Below, in pieces: positions 22,277-31,841 of a stretch of DNA of 64,000 bases. Positions within the stretch are counted from its first letter, which is position 1; each line of letters starts with the position of its first letter. The position numbers and the translations under genes are program-made. Below the pieces are notes generated by a model that was not told the DNA's origin, did no database searches, and saw only the letters and a list, made by a program, of their open reading frames with translations. This stretch comes from Porticoccus hydrocarbonoclasticus MCTG13d (GTDB taxonomy: Bacteria > Pseudomonadota > Gammaproteobacteria > Pseudomonadales > Porticoccaceae). The stretch covers positions 2,046,001 through 2,110,000 of the forward strand of contig NZ_JQMM01000001.1 in assembly GCF_000744735.1 (NCBI RefSeq), written 5' to 3'.

Positions 22277-25200
22277 TTGAATAATCGGCAAACTCGCATC
22301 GACGCTCTTCACCGGGCAGCAACACAACGCATTCTGATTCTGGATGGCGGCATGGGCACCATGATCCAGTCTCATCGTTTTACCGAATCCGATTACCGGG
22401 GTGAACGTTTTGTCGACTGGTCACAGGATGTAGCTGGCAACAATGACCTGCTCTCACTGACACAACCCGGGGTGATTCGTGCGCTTCACGAGGCCTACCT
22501 CGAAGCCGGTGCGGATATTATCGAGACCAACACCTTTAACTCCACCGCCGTATCCATGACGGACTACGGTATGGAGTCTCTGGCCCGGGAGCTGAACGAA
22601 GCAGGTGCCAGGATTGCCCGAGAGGCCTGTGATGCCATCGCCACACCGGACAAACCCCGTTGGGTAGCCGGCGTTATCGGCCCCACCAGCCGCACTTGCT
22701 CAATATCGCCGGATGTCAACGATCCCGGCGCGAGAAACACCAACTTTGATGAGCTGGTAGCTGCCTATATGGAAGCCACGGAAGGGCTCATTGCCGGTGG
22801 TTCTGACATTATCCTGATTGAGACTGTATTCGATACATTGAATGCCAAAGCGGCAGTTTTTGCAGTACAGGCTGTTTTTGAAAAACTCGACACCGAACTG
22901 CCCCTGATGATTTCCGGTACGATTACAGATGCCAGTGGCCGCACCCTGTCAGGACAAACTCCCGAAGCCTTCTGGAACTCGCTGGCTCACGCCAGACCAT
23001 TTTCGATCGGTCTCAACTGTGCTCTGGGCGCCAAGGAACTCCGACCACACATTGAAGAACTATCACGGGTTGCCAACACCCTGGTCAGCGCCCATCCCAA
23101 TGCGGGACTGCCAAATGAGTTTGGTGAATACGATGAAAGCGCAGCCGAGATGGCCGAAATTGTCGAAGAGTTCGCCCAGAGTGGTCTGATCAATATTCTC
23201 GGCGGGTGCTGCGGTACCACACCTGACCATATCCGGGCAATTGCCGAAGCTGTGGCCACCAAGGCCATTCGACAGGTGCCAGAGATTGCCCCCGCCTGTC
23301 GGCTTTCCGGTCTCGAAGCATTCAACATTACTGACGAATCGCTGTTCGTTAATGTGGGGGAGCGCTGCAATGTCACCGGCTCTGCCCGTTTCAAATCGCT
23401 GGTCATGAACGGCGACTACGACACGGCGCTGCAAGTGGCGCGGCAACAGGTGGAAGATGGCGCACAGATCATCGATGTCAATATGGATGAGGGCATGCTC
23501 GATGCCGTGGAAGCCATGACAAAGTTTCTAAAACTGGTGGCATCGGAACCGGATATTTCACGCATACCACTGATGATTGACTCATCGAAATGGCATGTGA
23601 TCGAAGCCGGTTTAAAGTGGGCCCAAGGCAAATGCGTGGTCAACTCGATCAGCCTCAAGGAAGGTGAAGCGTCTTTTATCGAACAGGCCAAGCTATGCCT
23701 GCGCTATGGTGCAGCAGTAGTCGTCATGGCCTTTGACGAAGACGGTCAGGCAGACAACCTGGAAAGACGCAAGAAGATTTGCCAGCGCTGTTATGACATC
23801 CTGGTCAATCAGGTAGGGTTCCCGCCCCAGGACATTATCTTTGATCCCAATGTGTTTGCCGTGGCCACCGGGATTGATGAACACAACAACTACGCCATGG
23901 ACTTCATCGAAGCCTCAAGCTGGATCACCCGGAACCTGCCCCACACACTGATCTCCGGGGGGATCAGCAATGTGTCTTTCTCCTTCCGAGGCAATAATCC
24001 TGTGAGGGAGGCAATTCACTCTGTTTTTCTCTACCACGCCATTAAGGCCGGGCTGCGGATGGGCATCGTCAATGCAGGGCAGCTGGCCGTGTACAGCGAC
24101 TTACCCGATGAGCTGCGAGACCGGGTTGAGGATGTGATCCTCAACCGTCATGCCGAGGCCACGGAAAATCTGCTCAACATCGCCGAAAAATATCGCGGCG
24201 ATGGCAGTGGCACAGAACGCAAAGAAGATCTGGAATGGCGTTGCTGGCCAGTAAAAAAACGCCTGGAGCATTCACTGGTAAAAGGGATAACCAGCTATAT
24301 CGAAGAGGATACCGAAGCAGCGAGACAGGAAGCTGAACGCCCTCTGCATGTAATTGAAGGCCCACTGATGGATGGGATGAACGTGGTTGGCGACCTGTTC
24401 AGCGAGGGCAAAATGTTCCTCCCACAGGTAGTAAAATCTGCCCGTGTCATGAAGCAGGCAGTCGCCTACCTTCAGCCATTCATAGAGGCTGAGAAAGAGG
24501 AAGATGCCCAGGCCAACGGCAAGATTCTGATGGCTACGGTCAAGGGCGATGTCCACGATATCGGTAAGAACATTGTCGGTGTTGTCCTGCGCTGCAATAA
24601 TTATGAGGTGATTGATCTGGGCGTCATGGTGCCCGCTGACAAAATCATCGATACAGCACTCAGAGAATCTGTAGACATTATTGGTCTCTCAGGGTTGATT
24701 ACACCCTCACTCGATGAAATGGTCCATATCGCCAGCGAACTCGAGCGACGCCAGCTGAGCTTTCCGCTACTGATAGGCGGTGCCACTACATCCAAGGCCC
24801 ACACTGCAGTTAAAATTGATCCGAAATATCAACGCAATCAGACGGTTTACGTACCCGATGCATCCCGAGCCGTTGGCGTTGCCAGCAAACTTCTCAGCAA
24901 GGATCTCCGCGATGCCTTTGTGGCAGACCTCCAGCTGGAATACGAACAGGTTCGGCACCGTACGGCCAACCGCAAACCCCGCGGAACCATTCTCACCTAT
25001 AACGAAGCCCGAAAAGCCGGCCTGAAAACCGATTGGAGCAAATATCAACCATCGGTCCCCGCCAAACTGGGGGTACAGGTCATGGAGGACTACCCACTGG
25101 AAGAACTGGTGGAAATGATTGACTGGACACCCTTCTTCATTACCTGGGGCCTGTCGGGCAAATACCCGAAGATTCTTGACGACGATAAAGTCGGTGAAGC

Positions 25201-25969
25201 GGCACGGAATCTGTTTTCTGATGCAAAAGGCATGTTGCGAAAATTGATAGACGGCAAACTGATCAAAGCCAGAGGTGTCTTCGGACTTTGGCCGGCCAAT
25301 ACCGTCAATGCGGACGACATTGAAGTCTATGCCGATGAGTCGCGCAAGGATGTCATCGGCACACTGCACCAGATTCGTCAACAAACCAGAAAGCCGGGCG
25401 CCCCGCCACAGATGATGTCACTTGCAGATTATGTGGCGCCAAAGGAAACTGCTATTCAGGATTATATCGGCGCCTTTGCGGTCACTGCTGGCATCGGTGC
25501 CGATGAATTGGCCCGGGAATACGAAGCTAACGGCGATGACTACAACAGCATCATGGTAAAAGCACTGGCAGACCGGTTCGCAGAAGCCTTCGCAGAGCGG
25601 CTTCACCAGCGCGTCCGAACCGAATTTTGGGGCTATGCCGCTGATGAAACACTGGACACGGAGGCACTGATAAAAGAGGCCTATCGCGGTATCCGGCCCG
25701 CGCCGGGTTATCCCGCCTGCCCTGACCACAGTGAAAAAGAGACGCTTTTCAGGTTGCTTGATGCCACCGCCACAACCGGGATTTCACTGACTGAAAGCTT
25801 TGCCATGTTGCCCGCGGCCTCAGTGAGTGGCTTTTATTTCTCACACCCGCAGGCGAAATACTTCAATACAGGGAAAATGCAGCGGGACCAACTTGAGAGC
25901 CTGGCCGAGAGAAAGGGTGTTCCCATCGCCCAAATGGAGCGCTGGTTGAGTCCGGTGCTGGACGATTGA
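22277..25969 (+). CDS. metH: Cobalamin-dependent methionine synthase
   Basis: Transfers the methyl group of 5-methyltetrahydrofolate to homocysteine through methylcobalamin. The 1230 residues match E. coli MetH in length and order: homocysteine domain (about 1-330, with [20 protein letters not shown] and [11 protein letters not shown] zinc cysteines), pterin domain (about 350-620, [13 protein letters not shown]), cap and B12 domain ([11 protein letters not shown] with the cobalt-ligand His, near residue 760), and the reactivation domain ([17 protein letters not shown]). The frame begins at a TTG (22277), and the homologous N-terminus fits that start; no good Shine-Dalgarno is visible. I see no cobalamin riboswitch in the 200 bases upstream. 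The DUF2970 gene follows immediately. Confidence 0.97.
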   Translation: MNNRQTRIDALHRAATQRILILDGGMGTMIQSHRFTESDYRGERFVDWSQDVAGNNDLLSLTQPGVIRALHEAYLEAGADIIETNTFNSTAVSMTDYGMESLARELNEAGARIAREACDAIATPDKPRWVAGVIGPTSRTCSISPDVNDPGARNTNFDELVAAYMEATEGLIAGGSDIILIETVFDTLNAKAAVFAVQAVFEKLDTELPLMISGTITDASGRTLSGQTPEAFWNSLAHARPFSIGLNCALGAKELRPHIEELSRVANTLVSAHPNAGLPNEFGEYDESAAEMAEIVEEFAQSGLINILGGCCGTTPDHIRAIAEAVATKAIRQVPEIAPACRLSGLEAFNITDESLFVNVGERCNVTGSARFKSLVMNGDYDTALQVARQQVEDGAQIIDVNMDEGMLDAVEAMTKFLKLVASEPDISRIPLMIDSSKWHVIEAGLKWAQGKCVVNSISLKEGEASFIEQAKLCLRYGAAVVVMAFDEDGQADNLERRKKICQRCYDILVNQVGFPPQDIIFDPNVFAVATGIDEHNNYAMDFIEASSWITRNLPHTLISGGISNVSFSFRGNNPVREAIHSVFLYHAIKAGLRMGIVNAGQLAVYSDLPDELRDRVEDVILNRHAEATENLLNIAEKYRGDGSGTERKEDLEWRCWPVKKRLEHSLVKGITSYIEEDTEAARQEAERPLHVIEGPLMDGMNVVGDLFSEGKMFLPQVVKSARVMKQAVAYLQPFIEAEKEEDAQANGKILMATVKGDVHDIGKNIVGVVLRCNNYEVIDLGVMVPADKIIDTALRESVDIIGLSGLITPSLDEMVHIASELERRQLSFPLLIGGATTSKAHTAVKIDPKYQRNQTVYVPDASRAVGVASKLLSKDLRDAFVADLQLEYEQVRHRTANRKPRGTILTYNEARKAGLKTDWSKYQPSVPAKLGVQVMEDYPLEELVEMIDWTPFFITWGLSGKYPKILDDDKVGEAARNLFSDAKGMLRKLIDGKLIKARGVFGLWPANTVNADDIEVYADESRKDVIGTLHQIRQQTRKPGAPPQMMSLADYVAPKETAIQDYIGAFAVTAGIGADELAREYEANGDDYNSIMVKALADRFAEAFAERLHQRVRTEFWGYAADETLDTEALIKEAYRGIRPAPGYPACPDHSEKETLFRLLDATATTGISLTESFAMLPAASVSGFYFSHPQAKYFNTGKMQRDQLESLAERKGVPIAQMERWLSPVLDD

Positions 25970-25971
25970 GC

Positions 25972-26187
25972 ATGAACGATGACAACGACCAAAAACCTGG
26001 CTTCTGGCAGATTGTATTCAGCACCCTCGCGGCCTTTTTTGGCGTACAGAGCAACAAAAACCGGGAGCGGGACTTTAAACACGGCAATATTTACGCTTAC
26101 ATCGCTTCGGGTCTGATCTTTACCGCCCTATTTATTTTCTGTGTGGTAGTGGTCGTAAAACTGGTACTCAAAAGTGCTGGCATGTAA
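25972..26187 (+). CDS. DUF2970 domain-containing small membrane protein
   Basis: A 71-residue protein starting at ATG 25972, three bases after metH ends (a TTG at 25966 overlaps the metH stop). Composition is characteristic of DUF2970: a KPGFWQIVFSTLAAFFGVQSNKNRERDF front part, then one membrane helix (about residues 46-66). No function is known for the family. Its tight link to metH suggests co-transcription; the operon ends at the terminator 26229-26256. Confidence 0.85.
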   Translation: MNDDNDQKPGFWQIVFSTLAAFFGVQSNKNRERDFKHGNIYAYIASGLIFTALFIFCVVVVVKLVLKSAGM

Positions 26188-26228
26188 GAAAATTCTTTCA
26201 GAGCTCACACATGGACAGTGCAAGGATT

Positions 26229-26256
26229 AAAAAGGCGGCCCATAGGCCGCCTTTTT
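26229..26256. terminator. Bidirectional intrinsic terminator
   Basis: AAAAAGGCGGCC (26229-26240), loop CATA, GGCCGCCTTTTT (26245-26256): a perfect 12-bp stem with A and T flanks. It closes the metH-DUF2970 unit on the plus strand and the 43-codon gene on the minus strand. Confidence 0.9.
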
Positions 26257-26277
26257 AATCTTCTTTGTGCTTCGAAC

Positions 26278-26409
26278 CTACAAAGTGGTCAGCCAGAAAA
26301 CAACGGCCAACACAACAATCGTCACAGCTGCGACGGTGGCAATAGCATCGACGCTACTGTCATCATTCCTGGACTCTTCAGGTTGGGCAACTTCCGCTTG
26401 ATCAGACAT
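26278..26409 (-). CDS. 43-residue single-helix membrane protein, unknown
   Basis: Short reverse-strand gene reading MSDQAEVAQPEESRNDDSSV for its acidic first half, then a hydrophobic helix of about 20 residues (AIATVAAVTIVVLAVVFWL) and a short TTL end. GAGGG lies six bases before the ATG at 26409, and a strong terminator follows the stop by 21 bases, so it has a complete transcription unit of its own. Codon use is normal for the window. The topology is probably N-in with a single pass. I do not know a family; similar tiny proteins are often missed by gene callers. Confidence 0.6.
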   Translation of the reverse strand: MSDQAEVAQPEESRNDDSSVDAIATVAAVTIVVLAVVFWLTTL

Positions 26410-26649
26410 TTTTTAACCCTCTATGGCTTCATAAAAACGGCGCCCGGCATTGTAGCAACATCGATGGCCATTGTCCCAGCCATGACAGTCACCACAGCCC
26501 CGTTATTCCCCAACGGCCGGTACTTAGAGAGAAAAAGTTTTTCAAAAATGCTGACGTGGGCGCTATCATCCACATCCCACTGACAGTCCGCGGGAATACC
26601 TGTAGAATTCGCGCCTTTCTTTGTCCAGCTGCTGAAAACCTGACAATTT

Positions 26650-28317
26650 ATGTACCAATATACTGAAAACGATCAAAAAATCATTGAAGAGCGAGTCGCC
26701 CAGTTTCGCGGTCAGACCAGCCGTTATCTGGCCGGCGAACTGACCGATGAAGAATTTCTGCCCCTACGCCTGCAGAATGGCCTCTACATTCAGCGCCTGG
26801 CACCCATGCTTAGAATTGCAGTGCCCTACGGTCTGCTCAATTCAACACGACTGCGCAAGCTCGCAGATATTGTCAGAACCTATGATAAAGGCTATTGCCA
26901 TATCACTACCCGGCAGAATATCCAGCTGAACTGGCCACAACTGGAAGAAGTGCCGGAAATCCTGGCGCAACTGGCAGAAGTACAGATGCATGCTGTCCAA
27001 ACCAGCGGTAACTGTATTCGCAATATCACGTCGGACCAGTTTGCAGGTGTTGCTGCTGACGAAATTGAAGACCCACGTCCCTGGTGTGAAATTCTTCGTC
27101 AGTGGTCAACCTTCCACCCCGAGTTCGCCTTTCTGCCGCGTAAATTCAAAATTGCCGTCAGCGGCACCGAAGGGGACCGTGCGGCCATTCTGGTTCACGA
27201 TATCGGCCTGCAGATAGTCAGAAATGATGTCGGGGAGATCGGTTTTCAGGTACTGGTCGGTGGCGGTCTTGGACGCACACCGGTAATAGGCAGTGTTATC
27301 CGTGAATTTCTGCCCTGGCAGCATCTGCTGACCTATCTGGAAGCCATTGTGCGTGTCTACAATCGCTACGGTAACCGCGCCAACAAGTACAAAGCCAGAA
27401 TCAAGATTCTGGTTCGCGCCTGGACGCCCGAAGTCTTTGCTGAAAAAGTCGAGGCGGAGTGGGCCCACATCAAAGACAGCCCAGAAACACTCACCGAGGA
27501 AGAAGTAAAACGGGTAAAAGCCTACTTTACCGAACCCGCTTATGAGTCACTGGACGATGCCACTGCAGAAGCCTCACTCAGTAGCCAGGCGCAGGAACAC
27601 AAAGCCTTCAGTCGCTGGCTGGAGCGCAACACCCACCCTCATCGGATACCGGGTTATCGAATTGTCACCCTGTCACTAAAACCCACTGGTGTTGCCCCCG
27701 GCGATGTAACGGACAGTCAGCTGGAAGCAATCGCCGATCTGGCAGATCAGTATTCCTTCAGTGAAATTCGTGCCACCCATAATCAGAACCTTGTCTTGGC
27801 AGACGTCAAAAAATCGGATTTGTTTGCCCTCTGGCAAAAAGCCAAAGTGGCCGGTTTTGCCACACCCAATATCGGCACCCTGACCGACCTGATCTGCTGC
27901 CCTGGAGGGGATTTTTGCTCACTGGCCAATGCTAAATCCATCCCTGTGGCTGAAGCTATCCAGCGCCGCTTCGATGATCTGGACTACCTCTATGATCTCG
28001 GCGACCTGACACTGAACATATCAGGCTGCATGAACGCCTGTGGCCACCACCATGTTGGCAATATCGGGGTACTCGGCGTCGATAAAAAAGGCGAGGAGTT
28101 CTACCAGATTCAACTGGGAGGCAGGGCTGGCACAGATGCCGAACTAGCCAACGTGCTGGGGCCTTCTTTCGGCCGTGAAGAAATGCCCGACGTCATTGAG
28201 AAAATTCTCAATGTGTATTTACAAAACCGCCGCGGGGATGAACTGTTTATAGACACCTGTCGCCGCATTGGTCTCGATCCCTTCAAGGAGAGCGTCTATG
28301 CCAAAAATCATCATTAA
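26650..28317 (+). CDS. Nitrite/sulfite reductase, siroheme and 4Fe-4S hemoprotein
   Basis: Six-electron assimilatory reductase, most likely of sulfite to sulfide for cysteine synthesis. The 555 residues show the two ferredoxin-like/siroheme repeats (TYDKGYCHITTRQNIQLNW and VQTSGNCIRNITSD in the first half; SFSEIRATHNQNLVLADV in the second) and the cluster ligands CCPGGDFC and SGCMNACGHHHVGNIG around residues 417-424 and 459-463. Arg, Lys and His residues around the siroheme pocket look intact. The downstream DUF934 gene overlaps by 20 bases, a pairing widely seen with cysI-type reductases in beta- and gammaproteobacteria, which favours sulfite over nitrite. No flavoprotein subunit (cysJ) is present, so electrons probably come from ferredoxin. 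Confidence 0.92.
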   Translation: MYQYTENDQKIIEERVAQFRGQTSRYLAGELTDEEFLPLRLQNGLYIQRLAPMLRIAVPYGLLNSTRLRKLADIVRTYDKGYCHITTRQNIQLNWPQLEEVPEILAQLAEVQMHAVQTSGNCIRNITSDQFAGVAADEIEDPRPWCEILRQWSTFHPEFAFLPRKFKIAVSGTEGDRAAILVHDIGLQIVRNDVGEIGFQVLVGGGLGRTPVIGSVIREFLPWQHLLTYLEAIVRVYNRYGNRANKYKARIKILVRAWTPEVFAEKVEAEWAHIKDSPETLTEEEVKRVKAYFTEPAYESLDDATAEASLSSQAQEHKAFSRWLERNTHPHRIPGYRIVTLSLKPTGVAPGDVTDSQLEAIADLADQYSFSEIRATHNQNLVLADVKKSDLFALWQKAKVAGFATPNIGTLTDLICCPGGDFCSLANAKSIPVAEAIQRRFDDLDYLYDLGDLTLNISGCMNACGHHHVGNIGVLGVDKKGEEFYQIQLGGRAGTDAELANVLGPSFGREEMPDVIEKILNVYLQNRRGDELFIDTCRRIGLDPFKESVYAKNHH

Positions 28318-28786
28318 GGACAAAATTGTCGATGACAAATGGGAGGTTCTCCCCAAAGTATTTCTGGGCGAACCCCCGGTCAACAAACTCCTTTTACTGC
28401 CCATGAAGTACTGGCTGGAACACTCAGAGAATCTCCGTTTACCCGTACTCGGTATCTGGATAGACAGTGATGAAGAAGTGGAAGACATCGGCGAGAAAGC
28501 GAATATGTTTCCGGTCATTGCCATTAATTTTCCCTCATTTACTGATGGACGTGGTTTTACTGCCGGCCGGCTGCTACGCGAGCGCTATGGCTACAATGGG
28601 CAGCTGCGCGCTATAGGCCATGTCATCCGCGATCAGTTATTCTATCTGAAGCGCTGTGGCTTCGATGCTTTTCAGCTCAGAGAAGGCACTGACCTGGAAG
28701 AAGCACTGAAATCCCTGAATGATTTCAGCGTTACCTATCAGGGTGATGCGGACGACCCCAACCCACTATTCCGTCGCAACGAGTAA
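28298..28786 (+). CDS. DUF934 domain-containing protein (sulfite reductase-associated)
   Basis: A 162-residue soluble protein that starts at the ATG 28298 (AAGGAG seven bases upstream), inside the end of the reductase gene. The family signature NFPSFTDGRGFTAGRLLRERYGYNGQLRAIGHVIRDQLFYLKRCGFD fills residues 77-123 or so. DUF934 proteins almost always follow assimilatory sulfite reductase genes and are sometimes labelled oxidoreductase, but their biochemical role is not established. The overlap implies translational coupling with the reductase. The structured leader of the next gene begins right after the stop. Confidence 0.9.
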   Translation: MPKIIIKDKIVDDKWEVLPKVFLGEPPVNKLLLLPMKYWLEHSENLRLPVLGIWIDSDEEVEDIGEKANMFPVIAINFPSFTDGRGFTAGRLLRERYGYNGQLRAIGHVIRDQLFYLKRCGFDAFQLREGTDLEEALKSLNDFSVTYQGDADDPNPLFRRNE

Positions 28787-28922
28787 GCTTTATGTCTGGC
28801 CTCAACACGGCAGTAGACATTAATCCTGACGTGTTAAACAGCCTCCCTGACATTACGTAACCGTCAGACAGGCTTGTCGCTCCAGAATCCATCACGCACA
28901 ATACGGATTCTGGAGTGGTTCT
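28787..28922 (+). promoter_or_regulatory. Structured leader that sequesters the antiporter ribosome binding site
   Basis: Between the DUF934 stop and the antiporter ATG nearly every base can pair. CTCCAGAATCC (28880-28890) and GGATTCTGGAG (28905-28915) form a perfect 11-bp stem, extendable with G-U pairs, whose right arm contains the GGAG ribosome binding site seven bases before the ATG. Just before it is a second hairpin (AGCCT...CTGAC / GTCAG...AGGCT, 28840-28874). Further up, ATGTCT/AGACAT (28792-28797, 28815-28820) and AACACG/CGTGTT (28804-28809, 28830-28835) would form an H-type pseudoknot. CCTGAC occurs twice, giving GTCAG two possible partners. This looks like a translational switch; a weak terminator is the alternative. 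No riboswitch class is identified. Confidence 0.55.
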
Positions 28923-30089
28923 ATGTCCGAAACGGTTTTTCAATCGTTCTTTCTGATCTTCACTGGCTCTGCCATTATCGCCTCCATGGCGATCTTTGGC
29001 CGGCAGCCACTACTGGTCGCCTATATCACACTGGGGGCATTGATTGGCCCCTACGGTCTTGGCTGGGTACAGGACGTGCATCTGCTGTCCGAGATCTCAG
29101 AAATCGGCATTATTTTCCTGCTGTTTCTACTGGGCCTCGACTTGCAACCCAAATCTCTGCTCCGAGCCTTCAGGAAAGTTACAGTGGTAACGCTGATCAG
29201 TTCGTTAATCTTCGCCTGTGCCGGCTACCTGATTGCCCGACTGTTTGACTTCACAACGACCGAATCTCTGATCATCGGTGCTGCGATGATGTTTTCCAGT
29301 ACCATCATTGGTATCAAGTTGTTACCCACGACAATCCTTCATCATCGCCATATCGGCGAGATGATGATCGGTCTGCTTCTAATGCAGGATTTTCTCGCCA
29401 TTTTTGTATTATTGGTGCTGCTGAGTGGCGATGGCGGGCAGATTAATATCACACAAATCGGTATTACCCTGCTCGCTCTCCCCCTGTTGATACTGCTTGC
29501 CTGGGGGTTCGTACGTTGGGTATTGCTCAAGCTAATCGCCAAGTTCGATCAGATGGGTGAGTATATTTTCCTGCTGGCCATCGGCTGGTGCATGGGATTA
29601 TCTGAACTGGCAGAGGTACTTGGCCTGTCGCGGGAAATCGGTGCCTTTCTGGCAGGTATCACGATCGCTTCAAGCCCAATCTCTCAGCACATTGCGCTAA
29701 CACTGAAACCTCTGCGGGACTTCTTTCTAATCATGTTTTTCTTTTCCCTGGGTGCCGGCTTTAATCTCGGCTTATTACCGGAAATCGCTCTCGCAGCGGC
29801 GACACTTGGGGTAACCATGCTGATTCTAAAACCCTTGATATTCCGAGTCCTACTCGAACGCCAGAGCGAGAAGAAGGTACTGGCCTGGGATCTCGGTTTT
29901 CGGCTTGGGCAAATCAGCGAGTTTTCCCTGTTGATCGCCTACGTCGCCTTTAATGCTTCACTGATAGGCGTCATGGCGTCACACCTGATTCAGGCTGCAG
30001 CCATATTGACCTTCCTGGTCTCCAGTTACATTGTCACATTCAACTTCCCCAACCCGATCGCGGTGAGCGAAAAACTCCGACGCAATTGA
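28923..30089 (+). CDS. Cation:proton antiporter, CPA2/Kef type without regulatory domain
   Basis: A 388-residue inner-membrane protein with about 12 hydrophobic helices and the monovalent cation:proton antiporter-2 pattern: LLVAYITLGALIGPYGLG, IGIIFLLFLLGLDLQPKSL, MMFSSTIIGIKLLP and LMQDFLAIFVLL with the membrane acidic residue expected to bind the ion, and the FRLGQISEFSLLIAYVA segment. It ends right after the last helix, with no TrkA-N or TrkA-C domain, so it lacks the NAD or glutathione gating of KefB and KefC. Whether it carries K+ or Na+ is not clear. The leader hairpin overlapping its ribosome binding site suggests its translation is regulated. Confidence 0.88.
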   Translation: MSETVFQSFFLIFTGSAIIASMAIFGRQPLLVAYITLGALIGPYGLGWVQDVHLLSEISEIGIIFLLFLLGLDLQPKSLLRAFRKVTVVTLISSLIFACAGYLIARLFDFTTTESLIIGAAMMFSSTIIGIKLLPTTILHHRHIGEMMIGLLLMQDFLAIFVLLVLLSGDGGQINITQIGITLLALPLLILLAWGFVRWVLLKLIAKFDQMGEYIFLLAIGWCMGLSELAEVLGLSREIGAFLAGITIASSPISQHIALTLKPLRDFFLIMFFFSLGAGFNLGLLPEIALAAATLGVTMLILKPLIFRVLLERQSEKKVLAWDLGFRLGQISEFSLLIAYVAFNASLIGVMASHLIQAAAILTFLVSSYIVTFNFPNPIAVSEKLRRN

Positions 30090-30113
30090 CCAGGCTTAAA
30101 AGAGTTGCATTGA

Positions 30114-31136
30114 TCAAACGGAGTAACGACTGTTACACAACCGGTTCCACCACCTGAGTAACAGATTGTCCACCCTATTTTCCGCGGCAAGCCCCAATTT
30201 TTCAGGCAAAGACTTGTGATGCAGGTAACTGACCTGATAAATATCCGCCTGATTTGAACGATCAACCAGGTACTCATCACTGGTCATGAGCTCGTCCACC
30301 AACGATTCCTCAAGCGCTCGGGTGCCCAGCCAGACCTGCCCCGTAGCAATTTTGTCGATATCCAGATCTTTTCTGTGGCTACCAACAAAATTTTTGAACA
30401 GATCATGGATTTCCTGAATATCCTCAATAAATTTTTCCCGTCCCTCATCGGTGTTCTCGCCAAACATCGTCAGTGTCCGCTTGAATTCACCGGCGGTGTG
30501 TAATTCCACATCGACATCGTGTTTTTTAAGCAATCGGTTAAAGTTGGGTAGCTGGGCAACCACACCGATAGAGCCAATCATGGAAAAAGGAGCCGCGAGA
30601 ATCTTGTCTGCCACGCAAGCCATCATGTAACCGCCACTGGCAGCTATTTTGTCAACACAAACCGTGAGCGGAATACCCCTTTTCTTGATGCGATCAAGCT
30701 GGCTGGCGGCCAGACCATAGCTATGCACCATACCTCCAGCACTTTCCAACAGCACAACCACTTCGTCTTCCGGTTTGGCTTGACTTAAAACGGCGGTGAT
30801 CTCCTCTCTCAGGCTTGCCACCGCGGAGGCACGAAGATCACCCTTGAAGGCAAGCAGAAACACCCGTGTCTTTTCTGATACCTGCTTGAGCCGATCTTTT
30901 GCTTCTTTCTTTTTCTGCTTTGCCAGTTTTTTTCTTTCGGTGCTCCCGAGCATGGCTGTCTGTACAGCATTCCCCAACTGCTCGATGGTATCGTTGATTT
31001 TCTCAACTTCCAGAACACCCTCCTGCTTGCGGATGCGGCCACCAAGATTGATGAGCAATCCCAGTACTACCACCAAAGACAAAGCAACCGTAATGACTTT
31101 GGCCAGAAAAAGTCCGTATTCCAGTAAAAAATCCAA
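30114..31136 (-). CDS. sohB: Protease SohB, S49 family
   Basis: Inner-membrane serine protease related to signal peptide peptidase SppA, which degrades membrane or exported fragments. The 340 residues comprise a membrane helix (about 8-30), a charged coiled region (42-90) containing a Lys-rich KKLAKQKKKEAKDR stretch, then the S49 domain with DKIAASGGYMMACVAD carrying Ser167 and GEFKRTL carrying Lys219, the expected Ser-Lys dyad. Length and order match E. coli SohB. It is convergent with the antiporter gene, only 24 bases away and with no visible terminator between, and lies downstream of an unknown membrane protein and nudC on the same strand. Confidence 0.93.
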   Translation of the reverse strand: MDFLLEYGLFLAKVITVALSLVVVLGLLINLGGRIRKQEGVLEVEKINDTIEQLGNAVQTAMLGSTERKKLAKQKKKEAKDRLKQVSEKTRVFLLAFKGDLRASAVASLREEITAVLSQAKPEDEVVVLLESAGGMVHSYGLAASQLDRIKKRGIPLTVCVDKIAASGGYMMACVADKILAAPFSMIGSIGVVAQLPNFNRLLKKHDVDVELHTAGEFKRTLTMFGENTDEGREKFIEDIQEIHDLFKNFVGSHRKDLDIDKIATGQVWLGTRALEESLVDELMTSDEYLVDRSNQADIYQVSYLHHKSLPEKLGLAAENRVDNLLLRWWNRLCNSRYSV

Positions 31137-31193
31137 TGTGTGACTCCCTTATCCGTCTACTCTCAAGAAATAACGTGCATTTGTTCGTGAAGG

Positions 31194-31841
31194 TCACCGC
31201 CAACCGGATACAGCTCGCTTGGCTTCGCTATTGATCGGACGGGCAAACAACCCGCCATAGGCCAGCGTCACCTCGTAAACTGCACCATCTGCCATCGGCT
31301 GGTAAGTTGCAGTGCCCTGCTTAGCGCTAACCCACTCCTGCAACCAGGGTACCTGTCCGAGTAATTGCCAGGCATCAAAACCATAGGGGCTGACTTGCAG
31401 CGGGTGTACCGTCTGCTCGCCATGTTGTTGTTCAATTATATCCTCATAACGGCCACTGATTCTGTCCAACCGGTACTGGGATTTAAAGCCGATACTGGCC
31501 AGGGAAGGATGCCAGCGCAAGGTCCGGGCATCCAGTTGCCACTGATCCCCCAGCAATTGCAGGTGGTGTTCTTCTCCATCAACCTGAACAATTAACACAC
31601 GGTAGCTCTGTGGCGCCAGTTTGACAAACCGCAAGGTGGCCACGGGTTGCTCCGCCAGCAATCGTTTATAGGTCAGCAGATCGTAGCCACCGAGAAAAAA
31701 CGTGGCGCTGACTGCCAGAAACGATAACCCCAGCAAGGCTCGTACGATTGCCTTGAGCATGCCCCCGCTGAACAGCAACCTGAGTGCCAGCAGCAAAAAA
31801 ATGATGCCTACAATGATCGGCACTAGCGTGGAAGCAGTCAT
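31194..31841 (-). CDS. Conserved membrane-anchored protein of unknown function
   Basis: A 215-residue protein with two N-terminal membrane helices (about 5-22 and 30-52) and a soluble domain of beta character (ATLRFVKLAPQSYRVLIVQV, HHLQLLGDQWQLDARTLRWH). Its ATG overlaps the nudC stop by four bases, so it is translationally coupled to nudC, and sohB follows after 57 bases. I recall similar proteins beside sohB or nudC in pseudomonads carrying the label cation/multidrug efflux pump, which nothing in the sequence supports. Function unknown. Confidence 0.75.
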   Translation of the reverse strand: MTASTLVPIIVGIIFLLLALRLLFSGGMLKAIVRALLGLSFLAVSATFFLGGYDLLTYKRLLAEQPVATLRFVKLAPQSYRVLIVQVDGEEHHLQLLGDQWQLDARTLRWHPSLASIGFKSQYRLDRISGRYEDIIEQQHGEQTVHPLQVSPYGFDAWQLLGQVPWLQEWVSAKQGTATYQPMADGAVYEVTLAYGGLFARPINSEAKRAVSGWR

